Part shown: positions 25,975 through 34,853 of the stretch, one piece after another
How the letters are laid out: every line of letters starts with the position of its first letter
How positions within the stretch are numbered: position 1 is the stretch's first letter
From: Desulfobacteraceae bacterium
GTDB lineage: Bacteria > Desulfobacterota > Desulfobacteria > Desulfobacterales > UBA5852
DNA: 64,000 nucleotides
Assembly: GCA_014237395.1 (NCBI GenBank)
Contig: JABZFP010000018.1
Location: forward strand, 62,001 to 126,000
Reading direction: 5' to 3'
The notes under the pieces: model-generated
What the model was told of the DNA's origin: nothing
What the model saw: only the letters and a program-made list of their open reading frames with translations
Databases searched by the model: none
Made by a program: the position numbers and the translations under genes

Positions 25975-27278
25975 CCCAGCACCCATAGATACCCCACTAG
26001 AACGAAGGAGCAGATCACGAGGGACAAGAGCGCCCCGGGAGCACTGCGGCGCGTGTACTCCCAGAAGGAGATGTCTTCGCCGTATTTTTTCATGATCCCC
26101 GCAGCGACGATGTTGGCCGAGGCGCCGATCAGCGTGAGGTTGCCCCCCATACAAGCCCCCAGGGAGAGGGCCCACCACAGCAGGTCGTGGGGGACAGGCT
26201 GGTCGGCCAGCATCATTTTGACGATGGGAATCATGGTAATGGTAAAGGGGATGTTGTCGATCACCCCCGAGGCAAGGCCGGAGACCCACAACACCAGCAG
26301 CACCATGACGTAGGGGTTGCTGCCGGCCGAAAGAAATACGGTGCGGGCCAGCCATTCGATCACGCCTTTTTCTTCCAGCGTGCCCACCAGGACGAAGAGC
26401 CCGGCGAAAAACAGCAGGGTGCTCCACTCGATTTCCAACAGAATGGTCTCGATTTCCATGCGGTTGATGACGAAAAGCACCAGGGCCCCCGTGAGGGCCG
26501 CCACCCCCGGCGACAAGCGGGTGATGGACTGGGTCACGAACAGCAGCAAAACCACAATGAGACAGACGAGGCTCTTGATCAGAAAGCGGCGGTCGATGGG
26601 AACGGCCTTGAAATCGTGAACGGTCTTGCCCAAGAGCAGATCCACCGTGAACAGGCGGGTCAGATTGTCCTCGATGGAGCGGAAATGATCTCGGTTGCTG
26701 AGACGGAACCAAGCCATTACAGCGGCCGTGCAGAGCACCACCGGCAGCGAGAGGTAAATCAGAAACTGGTTGAAGGTCAGCCCCACCTCGGATCCGATGA
26801 TGATGTTGGGGGGATCGCCGATCAGGGTGGCGGTGCCCCCCAGATTGGAAGCCATGGCCACGGCGATAACGTAAATGCGCGGGTTCAGCCCCATTCCACG
26901 GGTAAGCTCGATTACGATGGGGACCATGACGAGAACGGTCGTTACGTTGTCCAGGAAGGCGGAAAGCAGTGCTGTGGCGCCGCCGAAAAGGATCAGAATG
27001 CCCAGGGGGCGGCCTTTGGTCAGACCCGCCAGATGGACGGTCAGGATGTCGAAAAACCCCGATCGTTTCAGAACGGCCACAATGCCCATCATGCCGATCA
27101 ACAGCATGATGGTTTCGAAATCGATATAGCGGGCGGCGGCACGGTCGTCGATGACGCCCAGGATCAGAAGGATCATCACCCCCAAAAGGGCCGCGATGGC
27201 CTTGTTGAGGCATTCAAAGGCGATCAGGCCATAAACGACGGTGAATACGATGACGGCAATGATGGCATCCGATGTCAT
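25971..27278 (-). CDS. ArsB/NhaD (IT superfamily) permease, P-protein-like
   Basis: A 435-residue polytopic membrane protein with about eleven to twelve predicted helices in two halves. The pseudo-repeated signatures LGGTATLIGDPPNIIIGS and MGGNLTLIGASANIVAAG mark the anion/cation transporter family of ArsB, NhaD and the mammalian P protein. Substrate (arsenite, Na+ in exchange for H+, dicarboxylate or other) cannot be read from sequence; no arsR or arsenate reductase is nearby. The ATG at 27278 is preferred to a GTG six bases upstream because of AGG spacing. It is first in an operon with the eIF2B-like protein, a small protein and UspA, behind a long structured leader. Confidence 0.85.
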   Translation of the reverse strand: MTSDAIIAVIVFTVVYGLIAFECLNKAIAALLGVMILLILGVIDDRAAARYIDFETIMLLIGMMGIVAVLKRSGFFDILTVHLAGLTKGRPLGILILFGGATALLSAFLDNVTTVLVMVPIVIELTRGMGLNPRIYVIAVAMASNLGGTATLIGDPPNIIIGSEVGLTFNQFLIYLSLPVVLCTAAVMAWFRLSNRDHFRSIEDNLTRLFTVDLLLGKTVHDFKAVPIDRRFLIKSLVCLIVVLLLFVTQSITRLSPGVAALTGALVLFVINRMEIETILLEIEWSTLLFFAGLFVLVGTLEEKGVIEWLARTVFLSAGSNPYVMVLLVLWVSGLASGVIDNIPFTITMIPIVKMMLADQPVPHDLLWWALSLGACMGGNLTLIGASANIVAAGIMKKYGEDISFWEYTRRSAPGALLSLVICSFVLVGYLWVLG

Positions 27279-27323
27279 AGGCACAACCTATTCGGCAAGA
27301 ATTCATGCAAGGGACGCAGTCAG

Positions 27324-27412
27324 CGGCCGGTGCATCCATAACGTGATGAGCAATATACAGGCCAAAGCCGTCGATATCCAGCTTGCCGTCATGCATGCAC
27401 CGGCCGGCAAGC
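27324..27412 (-). promoter_or_regulatory. Structured 5' leader of the permease operon, candidate cis-acting RNA
   Basis: Two perfect inverted repeats interlock. An 8-bp stem GCTTGCCG (27381-27388) and CGGCAAGC (27405-27412) closes a 16-nt loop. Most of that loop plus two stem bases (ATGCACCGGCCG, 27395-27406) is a perfect 12-bp complement of CGGCCGGTGCAT at 27324-27335. The RNA could switch between a local hairpin and a long-range helix, or form a loop-helix pseudoknot. It lies between a good promoter and the permease start. No named riboswitch class recognised. Confidence 0.5.
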
Positions 27413-27458
27413 CATACCCCCGACAGCATGCCCACGGATTGGCGCGGAAGGATATTTT

Positions 27459-27487
27459 TTATAACGCCTTTCCCGTGGCAGGGTCAA
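27459..27487 (-). promoter_or_regulatory. Sigma-70-type promoter of the permease operon
   Basis: On the minus strand TTGACC, a 17-nt spacer, TTATAA. The start point would be near 27452, leaving about 174 nt of leader before the ATG at 27278. Confidence 0.65.
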
Positions 27488-27747
27488 ATGCAGTCGTGTG
27501 ATTTCTGCCCTGGGGAAAAAACGGACCTTGGGCGTCGCATCACACCGTCGCGATCGCGGGGTACGCCCATAGCCCGAAAGCGACCTCATCCTGACCGAGC
27601 CGCAATGCTAAAAGACTTACCGGGTGGGGGACAACACCCTTTGCCACCGAAAGGCCATCCTGCCGCCATTTCGATGAGAGGACCGCAGGTCGTCCAAATG
27701 ATGACCGCCGGGATACCCCGCTGCCAATACCAGGCGACTTGTTTTTA
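27488..27747. other. Divergent intergenic DNA between the two promoters
   Basis: About 260 bp between the permease-operon promoter and the regulator promoter. I see no gene in it. Confidence 0.4.
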
Positions 27748-27777
27748 TTGACAATCACCACAATTTTTATCTATATG
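27748..27777 (+). promoter_or_regulatory. Sigma-70-like promoter of the sigma-54 response regulator
   Basis: TTGACA, 18-nt spacer, TATATG, in an AT-rich stretch directly upstream of the gene at 27839. A second TTGACA follows at 27795-27800. Confidence 0.5.
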
Positions 27778-27838
27778 AAATTATTAATCATTATTGACAA
27801 CCTCACCTCCTATTCATTCCCATCGACCGGGCGCCGAA

Positions 27839-29239
27839 ATGGATCGAGTGCTCATTATATCCTCCCGTCCCGAAACGGTTTCGCTGGTCCGCGAAAACCA
27901 CCCCGATCTATCGGACTGCGTCCAAGTCGACGCCTTGCCCAAGGCCCTGGAAAAACACCGCCAGTCGCCTTTCGACCTGATTTTTGCCGATCTCGAACAA
28001 TTCGATACGATTTCCGAAATCTCCCGCAATCGCGATACGATTCTATCCTTTAAAAAAAACAACCCCTTGGCCAGATTGATCCTTATCGCCCCCCGGAATG
28101 CGATCCGCGAAACCTTTCACCTGATCAAGGCCGGTGCCGACGACTACGTGACCAGCCCCACCAGCAAGCTCGAGTTGCAAATGGCGCTTGCCGCCTGCCG
28201 CGATGAGGTCAGTCATGCCCTTGAATTAGATTATCTGCGCGACCACTTCTGGAAAGCCGAATGGCTGGACATCGTTCACTCTTTCAACCCTGGCATGCGG
28301 GCGGTTTTCGAAAAAATTCGCGCCGTGGCGCCGACCATAGCGACGGTCCTGCTGCTGGGGGAAACCGGCACGGGCAAAGGCCTGCTGGCCCGCCTGACCC
28401 ACTGGCACAGCCTCCGCTGCGACAAGCCCTTTATCGCGGTGCATTGCGGCGCGATAACCGAAACACTGATCGAAAGTGAACTTTTCGGTCACGAGCAGGG
28501 CGCCTTCACCGGCGCAATCCGTAAAAAGCTGGGGAAATTTGAGGTGGCCCGCAACGGCACCATCTTTCTGGACGAAATCGGTACCATCCCACCGTCCTTG
28601 CAGATCAAGCTACTGCAGGTGTTGCAGGATGGCTCTTTCAGTCGCGTCGGCGGTGAGGAAACCCTGCACACCGACGCCCGCATCATCTTTGCCACCAACG
28701 CCGACCTCGAAAAGCTTGTTGCCGAAGGACACTTCCGCAAAGACCTCTATTACCGGGTAAAGATCTTTCCCATCGAAATTCCTCCCCTCAGAAAACGCAT
28801 CGAAGATCTCCCCCACCTGACGGAAGCCTTTCTGCAAAAGCTCCAAAAGCGCTATAACAAACCGATCAGCGGCCTCCACCCTTCCGTGGCCGAGGCGTTC
28901 CGCAAGTACGGCTGGCCCGGAAATGTCCGCGAGCTCGAGAATGTATTGGAACGGGCCTACATTCTGGAGAGATCCAACATGCTGATGCCCCAAAACTTCC
29001 CGGCCGATATGATGCCCTATGAAGGCTTTCGTGTGAAAGACCGGTCAATGGCGGACCTCTCGCTAGCCGAAGCCCGCCAAATCGTAATCGAGGACTTTGA
29101 AAAACGCTATATCCGTGACCTGCTGACGCGCAACAAAGGCCGCATCAACATCTCGGCCAATGAAGCCCGGATCACACCCCGCCAGCTGAACCGCCTGATG
29201 AACCAATACGCCATCCTCAAAGAACACTTTAAAAAATAA
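27839..29239 (+). CDS. NtrC-family sigma-54-dependent response regulator
   Basis: A 466-residue regulator. The N-terminal receiver (about 1-120) keeps the acceptor Asp in FDLIFADLEQF, though the acidic pair is weak (VLIISSRPE). The AAA+ domain has Walker A GETGTGKG, GAFTGA, Walker B IFLDEIGTI and WPGNVREL. A C-terminal Fis-type motif (INISANEARITPRQLNRLM) binds DNA. The ATG at 27839 gives the natural receiver start MDRVLIISS; the 27794 frame adds 15 unrelated residues. No histidine kinase is adjacent, so it is an orphan regulator. It is divergent from the permease operon and could control it. Confidence 0.88.
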   Translation: MDRVLIISSRPETVSLVRENHPDLSDCVQVDALPKALEKHRQSPFDLIFADLEQFDTISEISRNRDTILSFKKNNPLARLILIAPRNAIRETFHLIKAGADDYVTSPTSKLELQMALAACRDEVSHALELDYLRDHFWKAEWLDIVHSFNPGMRAVFEKIRAVAPTIATVLLLGETGTGKGLLARLTHWHSLRCDKPFIAVHCGAITETLIESELFGHEQGAFTGAIRKKLGKFEVARNGTIFLDEIGTIPPSLQIKLLQVLQDGSFSRVGGEETLHTDARIIFATNADLEKLVAEGHFRKDLYYRVKIFPIEIPPLRKRIEDLPHLTEAFLQKLQKRYNKPISGLHPSVAEAFRKYGWPGNVRELENVLERAYILERSNMLMPQNFPADMMPYEGFRVKDRSMADLSLAEARQIVIEDFEKRYIRDLLTRNKGRINISANEARITPRQLNRLMNQYAILKEHFKK

Positions 29240-29478
29240 CCGCCCGCTTGACCGCACATGGCGCATATCCCGGGATATCGTGAAGGCCTTGAAATGCTGC
29301 CCCCACGCTTTGCGGTGGTGTGTAAAAGGGTTAATACGGTCGTGACAGCCGATAAAACTCTCGCTTTTAAATTAAGCAAATGGTGTGAGGATTGTGTGTA
29401 ACGAGTGGGATTGCGCTATTGAAGATGGGAAAACAAAGAGGTAATCCGCAATAATATCTGAGGATTGTAGGATTTACA
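29240..29478. other. Intergenic region before tRNA-Ala
   Basis: About 240 bp downstream of the response regulator and of the 3' end of the tRNA. No gene or clear terminator seen. Confidence 0.4.
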
Positions 29479-29554
29479 TGGTGGAGATGAAGGGATTCGA
29501 ACCCTCGACCTCAGCGTTGCGAACGCTGCGCTCTCCCAGCTGAGCTACATCCCC
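29479..29554 (-). tRNA. tRNA-Ala(CGC)
   Basis: Minus-strand cloverleaf: acceptor GGGGATG pairing with CATCTCC, D-arm GCTCAGCTGGGAGAGC, anticodon arm CAGCG-TTCGCAA-CGCTG with anticodon CGC, T-arm GAGGGTTCGAATCCCTT, discriminator A and encoded CCA at 29479-29481. It reads GCG alanine codons. Confidence 0.95.
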
Positions 29555-29828
29555 ACGGGAAACGGGAGATCTCTTAACAGATCCCGGCACAGGAATCAAT
29601 TCAAAAAAACCTTGTCAGGGCAAGGCCTTTCGGTTTACACCCCCCGCAACTTTACAAACGACTGACAAACTTGCCTGACCGGATTAAAGGATCATTATAG
29701 TTACGGATCCGGAAGCATGCCGGCAGGCATGGCTGTTGGTTCCATGTGACACGCCTTCACCTGATACTGGAAGGCGGCTGCCGGAACCATGTGGCCGCAT
29801 TAACGATTGAAAAGGAGTTGCCCGCTTC
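29555..29828. other. Intergenic region between tRNA-Ala and the YcaO-TPR gene
   Basis: About 270 bp containing the divergent promoters of the tRNA and the YcaO gene; I cannot place either with confidence. AAAAGGAGTTG directly precedes the YcaO ATG. Confidence 0.4.
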
Positions 29829-31571
29829 ATGAGTGTCAAAATCACCCTGCAGGATGCCTACAAGACCTCTACGGACGACCAGGACAAGATCATGTCCCCG
29901 GAGGAAACCATCGCAACATACCGGGATCGGCTGCAAAGCGCCCAACTCGATATCCTGGACCATACCGAACGGATTGACAACGGCCGGCTCGACATCCCCG
30001 TTTTTTTCAGTGTGTGCGGTAAAGACGGGCAGGCCGTCATCGGCAACAAAAAACAGATGGGCAAGGGAGCCACGCCGGCCCAGGCCGAAGCCAGCGCCAT
30101 CATGGAACTGGCCGAACGCTTCAGTTTTTTCAGCTTCTGTAAAAACCCAGCCCATTTCACCATCGACACCTATGCCAATCTCAAACAGGAAGCACTCCCT
30201 TTCGAGGCCATCGCCCTTTCGGTTCACGATACGACCGGGGACCTGGACGCGGCCTGCCGGGTCTTTGAAACCATCCCCATGCGCTGGACCCGGGCCTGGA
30301 GCCTCACGGCCGGACGCGAGGTCATGGTGCCCTTCGACTGGTTCTACGCCATCAATGAATTCAATGGCCCCTCGGCCGGCAACTGCCAGGAAGAGGCCCT
30401 GAGCCAGGGCATCTGTGAGATCGTGGAGCGGCACGTGTCGTCCATCGTCAGCCGCCGGAAGCGCATCCTGCCGGCCATCCGCCCCGAATCGGCCACCGAT
30501 GCCATGGTCCGGGAGACCCTGGGAAAATACCACCGCAACGGGATCGAACTCTTTGTGCAGGATTTCAGCCTGGACACGGGAATTCCCACCGTGGGGGTGC
30601 TGGCCTACGATCCGGCCACTTTCCCGAAATCCAGCGAACTGGTATGGACCGCCGGCACCACGCCCAACCCGGAAAAAGCCTTCAGCCGGGCCCTGACGGA
30701 AGTGGCCCAACTGGCCGGCGATTTCAATTCCGGCGCCAACTATGTGGCCAGCGGTCTGCCCAAGTATACCCGCCTGGACCAGGCAGCCTTTCTCATGAAC
30801 CCGCAAGCGACCATCGATCTTAGCGCCCTGCCGGATCTGTCGAACGACAATATCCGCGTGGAAGTGGAAAATATGGTCCAGGCGCTTGACCGTCGCGGCC
30901 TGGAAGTGCTGGTGATCAACACCATGCATCCCCAGCTCGACATCCCGGCCTTTTACACGATTGTGCCGGGGACCCATTTTCGCGAGCGGGCCGAGGGGAC
31001 CAGTGTGGGCATGTTCTCCGCCAAACTGGTGGTGGAAAACCAGCCGCCGGAAATCGCACTCTACGAACTGCAAAAATTCGACACCCTGCTGCCCGGTCGC
31101 TACTACCTCCAGTTCTATATGGGCCTGTGCCACCTGAATGCCGGCCGCCCCGAGGAAGCCCTGCCCCATCTCCATCGCGCTCTGGAGCTCGACCCCGTGG
31201 AAGAGGATATCGCCAGCATCTATTCGTATATCGGGGTGTGCCTGAAAGACACGGGCCGCTTCCGCGAAGCCCTGGCAGCCCTCCAGAAAGGGGTGGCGGT
31301 GGACGATGAACGCACGGATCTCCACAACCTGATGGGATTCTGCCATTTCCAGCTCAAAGAGCACGAACACGCCATAAAATGCTTCGAGACCGTCATACGG
31401 TTAGATCCCGGCTCGGCGATCGATTACGCCAACATTGCGTCCAACTACCGCGACCTGGACCGGCCCGCCGACGCGATTCGCTACTACAGGATGGCGCTGG
31501 AAATCGACCCGGGGATCGCGTTCGCCCGGGACAACCTGGCCCGTCTGACCGGCAACCCGGAGCCCGCATAA
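29829..31571 (+). CDS. YcaO-domain protein fused to C-terminal TPR repeats
   Basis: A 580-residue protein. Residues about 60-400 form a YcaO domain with the ATP-binding acidic motifs KGATPAQAEASAIMELAERF and NCQEEALSQGICEIVERHV. The C-terminal 170 residues are about five TPR repeats (for example GLCHLNAGRPEEALPHLHRALEL written as A-L-P-H, and YIGVCLKDTGRFREALAAL). YcaO enzymes phosphorylate backbone amides to make azolines, thioamides and amidines in peptides or modify proteins such as methyl-CoM reductase or ribosomal protein S12. No precursor peptide, E1-like partner, dehydrogenase or TfuA is adjacent, so the substrate is unknown; the TPR part probably recruits it. AAAAGGAG precedes ATG. 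Confidence 0.85.
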   Translation: MSVKITLQDAYKTSTDDQDKIMSPEETIATYRDRLQSAQLDILDHTERIDNGRLDIPVFFSVCGKDGQAVIGNKKQMGKGATPAQAEASAIMELAERFSFFSFCKNPAHFTIDTYANLKQEALPFEAIALSVHDTTGDLDAACRVFETIPMRWTRAWSLTAGREVMVPFDWFYAINEFNGPSAGNCQEEALSQGICEIVERHVSSIVSRRKRILPAIRPESATDAMVRETLGKYHRNGIELFVQDFSLDTGIPTVGVLAYDPATFPKSSELVWTAGTTPNPEKAFSRALTEVAQLAGDFNSGANYVASGLPKYTRLDQAAFLMNPQATIDLSALPDLSNDNIRVEVENMVQALDRRGLEVLVINTMHPQLDIPAFYTIVPGTHFRERAEGTSVGMFSAKLVVENQPPEIALYELQKFDTLLPGRYYLQFYMGLCHLNAGRPEEALPHLHRALELDPVEEDIASIYSYIGVCLKDTGRFREALAALQKGVAVDDERTDLHNLMGFCHFQLKEHEHAIKCFETVIRLDPGSAIDYANIASNYRDLDRPADAIRYYRMALEIDPGIAFARDNLARLTGNPEPA

Positions 31572-31626
31572 TACAGGGCGGGGTTCCCCTGAGAATCTCT
31601 CTGGGCAGAGAGAAGCCCGTCACGAA

Positions 31627-31659
31627 AAAAGGCCGCGGCTTTTTCAGCCTGCGGCCTTT
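31627..31659. terminator. Bidirectional terminator between the YcaO gene and parA
   Basis: AAAGGCCGC (31628-31636) pairs with GCGGCCTTT (31651-31659), with an A-run before and T-residues after. It separates the convergent YcaO and ParA genes. Confidence 0.75.
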
Positions 31660-31731
31660 CCGGCTACCTGAACATTCACCGATGGATCGGCTCATCGGGA
31701 ATCCGGCGGTTCACCTGCACCGTCACCTATC

Positions 31732-32511
31732 TCAGCCCGCCAGTTCCTCCGCCAGCTGGATGTAATCCCGGGCGCCAAAGCTGCTCGGGCGATAGAAAAC
31801 CACGGGTTTACCCACATGGGCACTCTCGGCCACCGTCGTATTCGCGCGGATTACCGTGTCGAAAAGCAAGGGCCCGTAGCGCTCGTCCGATTTCAAACGG
31901 TCCAGGGTATGGTTGCTGACCCGGGTGCGCTGATCATAAAAGGTGGCCACCACCCCCGTGGTTTCAAGACGCGTATTGATCCCCCGTCGAATGGCGCCAA
32001 TGGTATCGAAAAGTTCGTTAAGGGCGCCAAACGCGTAGGGATGCGTCTGGCATGGAATAAGGACTTCGTCCGCATAGGCGAAAACATTGACGGTCAGCAG
32101 CGAAAGACTCGGGGGCGTATCAAGAAGGATAAAATCGTAGTTTCCATTGAGGCCGGCCACCCCTTCCCGGAGCCGGTTCTCACGACCGGCTTCATCCACC
32201 AGTTCGACTTCCGCTCCGGCCAGATCGGGCACCGACGGCAGCACGTCGAGGCCTTTCCAGCGGGTAGGCAGCACAGCATCGGCCGGCGCGATATCCGGGT
32301 TGCCCTGGAGCAGGTCGTAAACCGAAATGGAAACGTCTTCGCTTGAAATTCCAAGACCCTGGGTGGCATTGAACTGGGGGTCCATATCCACGATCAAAAC
32401 CTTGTTTCCCCGAAGGGTCAGGGCCGCCCCCAGATTAACGATGGTTGCCGTTTTACCAACCCCGCCCTTTTCATTGGCCACCGCGATTTTCCGAGCCGTT
32501 TTGGACGCCAT
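31732..32511 (-). CDS. ParA-family ATPase (Soj type)
   Basis: A 259-residue Walker-type ATPase: deviant Walker A NEKGGVGKTATIVNLGAAL, VLIVDMDPQFNATQGLG, DFILLDTPPSL and a YIQLAEELAG end. ParA proteins position plasmids, chromosomes or protein complexes through ATP-driven DNA or membrane binding. The ATG at 32511 follows GGGAGGT at the right spacing; the long frame to 32640 is not needed. No ParB or parS is seen. It lies 98 nt downstream of a dynamin-like GTPase on the same strand, so it may position that membrane machine rather than segregate DNA. Its terminator is at 31627-31659. Confidence 0.87.
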   Translation of the reverse strand: MASKTARKIAVANEKGGVGKTATIVNLGAALTLRGNKVLIVDMDPQFNATQGLGISSEDVSISVYDLLQGNPDIAPADAVLPTRWKGLDVLPSVPDLAGAEVELVDEAGRENRLREGVAGLNGNYDFILLDTPPSLSLLTVNVFAYADEVLIPCQTHPYAFGALNELFDTIGAIRRGINTRLETTGVVATFYDQRTRVSNHTLDRLKSDERYGPLLFDTVIRANTTVAESAHVGKPVVFYRPSSFGARDYIQLAEELAG

Positions 32512-32609
32512 GCACACACCTCCCTTTGGGTTGTAGCGGGTCAGGTCTGCCAGCGGGTCTTGGCCGATGGGATGGCGGGTTGACGGTGCCCTGGAAACCG
32601 GGCGGACCT

Positions 32610-34853
32610 TTAAAGCGGCACGACGGCTTCCCGCAGGCACTGCGCCCGCTGGAAAAGGAGATCCGCGCCGGCCGCAAATTCCCGCAAGGTATCGGCCCGG
32701 GCACTCTTATCCGTCTGATCCGCGTTGATCAACTCGGCCATCTGGGTCAGATCATCCTCGTACGTTTGGAAGCGCTCCAGAAGGACGTCCGAGGTTTGCG
32801 TGGCAGCTGCCTCCACCATTTGAAAAATATATCTGAATTTTATGTTTTCGCGGTAATCTTTGAAATGGAACAGGATGGAGCGTTCGGTTTCCTTTTTCAT
32901 TCGTTCGACGCCATCCTTGAGCGCCCGGATTTCTTCCTGCCGGTCATCGGTCACCGGTTTTCGAATCAATTTCCGAAAACCCCGCAGGAGCCTATAGGCC
33001 CCCAGGCGCATGATGGCTTCAGTCTTGACTTTGGCCGAATAGCGCATGGAGGCGCTGGCGGACGGCAGCTTCAGACCGGACGCCTGCCGGATCGTTTCCA
33101 GCCCCGGCAAGGCCGCTCGCGGGTGGCTTCCCTCCGCCGGGCAGGCAATCCCGAGGTCTTCCACTGTTGACTGGAAATCGCTCACCGCATCCTGGACCAT
33201 CGCCCCGTATGGGCCGGCAACATCATGGATGTAATCGACAATCTGTTGCTCCCGCTCGCGCACGAAATGGAAAATTTCAGGATTGATGGCCTCGGCAATA
33301 AATCCGTCCAGGGCTTGCTTGAATTCCTGATAAACATGGTAGAGCGTATTCGGAAAGCCGGAGGATGCCAAGCTGTCCAGATGCTCCTGCCAGGACGGAA
33401 CGCTGTAATTGCGAATAAAATCGACAACATCTTTCATGACACTGGCCGATCCGGGGTCGAAAAACCGATCCACGTCGCTGCGCATTTCTTTACGAATCTT
33501 CTGGATGCTGCCTTCCAACGTGCTTTTGATCACGGATCGAATGCGGGCCATCTGGTCCTGGTTGCGCATGATCTTGGCTACGATTTCCGTGCCTTTGGTT
33601 TCATCGGCCATCAGGAGTTCGCGTTTGACACCAACCATGCGGTTCAGATCGGCGGTCATCACCATCAGGCGTTCCACATGGTTGCGCAGCAGCAGCGTCA
33701 GGGATTCATTGACCAGCTTGTCCTGCAGCGCCGCGAAAAACCGCTCGGTTTCCCTGTCGGAAAAATCCCTGAGAGAAGCATCCTTCTCCCATTGGGCCAG
33801 GCGTTCGCCGTCTTTCTCCGATAACTGCCCGGGCTGGGCCCGGAACAGATTCAAAAGGGCTGAGAGGGTATAAATCTCGGGATCCGGCCGCAGGAGCGCC
33901 AGCTCATCCACAACCTTTCGTTTGAGCTGCTGCAAATCTTCGAGGGAATCGTGTTCGCTGAAATCCGCATTCAGGATAAACAGCATGTTATCGATGATGC
34001 CCATCTTCTTGATAATGGACAGGAATCGGATATCGGCGCGGCGCAGGCCGGTGCGGCTGCTGATGACATAGACCAGCAAATGGGTCTGCAAAAGGTAATC
34101 CTGGATCATGGCCAGATGAAGGGGGTTGGGCGAATCACTGCCCTGACAGTCCGCCAGTTCGACGTGGCGCGGCAAATGGGGGCTGCTGATCTCCAGCCGA
34201 ATATCCTTTAAATAGACGGCGAGCGCATCGTCGCCGGCGAAATCCCGATGCTCGGCGAATCGATCGGAGGCGAAGCAGAGGGTCTCTGGGGTTGCGGTAA
34301 GAATACCCTGAACCCGATCATAGCCCTTCAGATACGACGAAAGCAAAACGCTGTTGGCATTGCGGGTATCACGGGAAAGCAATTGTTCGGGATTCAGCGA
34401 TGCCAGGGCGCGTTGCAGAGACGCGCGCGCTTCATCCCGGCGGATATCGAAACCACCGTCTTGGCCATCCCAGTCCAGCGAAGGGAACAGCACCAGGGCC
34501 TGTTCGATGTCGGCGTTGACATCATCCCAGGTTTTGAATTGCAGCTCGGCTTTGAGGGCTTCACCGTAATGCACCCGTGTGACAAAAGACGTCACCACGC
34601 CGGCCCCCCGTTTCAGATAGTCGCCGCCAAGGATTGAATTGGCAAACGAGCTTTTGCCGGACTTGATAGGACCGACGACGGCAACCCGAATCGTTTCTTC
34701 ATTCAACTGCCGTTTGATGGTGTTGCAGGACGCCAGACTCCTTTCGAGTGAGGCTTCGGCCAGGCCGTTGGTGGCGCCCGCCCTCTCGATGAGTGACGCG
34801 AATTCGCGGGTGAGATCGATCAGTTCGTTCTTACGTTTTTCGTATGATTGCAT
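32610..34853 (-). CDS. Dynamin-like GTPase
   Basis: A 747-residue large GTPase. After an N-terminal helix the G1 P-loop is VVGPIKSGKSSFANSILGG (around residue 60), a switch Thr lies in GVVTSFVTRVHYG, G3 is ELADCQGSDSPN and G4 is LFILNADFSEHD. The C-terminal 400 residues are predominantly helical, as in the stalk and assembly region of bacterial dynamin-like proteins, with a basic stretch (RLLRGFRKLIRKP) suited to membrane contact. No full membrane helix is seen. Such proteins remodel or fuse membranes. The ATG at 34853 is chosen over the frame to 34955 because the family sequence begins there. ParA follows 98 nt downstream. Confidence 0.82.
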   Translation of the reverse strand: MQSYEKRKNELIDLTREFASLIERAGATNGLAEASLERSLASCNTIKRQLNEETIRVAVVGPIKSGKSSFANSILGGDYLKRGAGVVTSFVTRVHYGEALKAELQFKTWDDVNADIEQALVLFPSLDWDGQDGGFDIRRDEARASLQRALASLNPEQLLSRDTRNANSVLLSSYLKGYDRVQGILTATPETLCFASDRFAEHRDFAGDDALAVYLKDIRLEISSPHLPRHVELADCQGSDSPNPLHLAMIQDYLLQTHLLVYVISSRTGLRRADIRFLSIIKKMGIIDNMLFILNADFSEHDSLEDLQQLKRKVVDELALLRPDPEIYTLSALLNLFRAQPGQLSEKDGERLAQWEKDASLRDFSDRETERFFAALQDKLVNESLTLLLRNHVERLMVMTADLNRMVGVKRELLMADETKGTEIVAKIMRNQDQMARIRSVIKSTLEGSIQKIRKEMRSDVDRFFDPGSASVMKDVVDFIRNYSVPSWQEHLDSLASSGFPNTLYHVYQEFKQALDGFIAEAINPEIFHFVREREQQIVDYIHDVAGPYGAMVQDAVSDFQSTVEDLGIACPAEGSHPRAALPGLETIRQASGLKLPSASASMRYSAKVKTEAIMRLGAYRLLRGFRKLIRKPVTDDRQEEIRALKDGVERMKKETERSILFHFKDYRENIKFRYIFQMVEAAATQTSDVLLERFQTYEDDLTQMAELINADQTDKSARADTLREFAAGADLLFQRAQCLREAVVPL

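Noticed and set aside
25975..27213. A 711-residue fused protein running from the permease region into the eIF2B-like gene
   Set aside because: Its N-terminal part is the permease read in the wrong frame (Arg/His/Pro-rich, no domains). The correct reading is two genes sharing ATGA.
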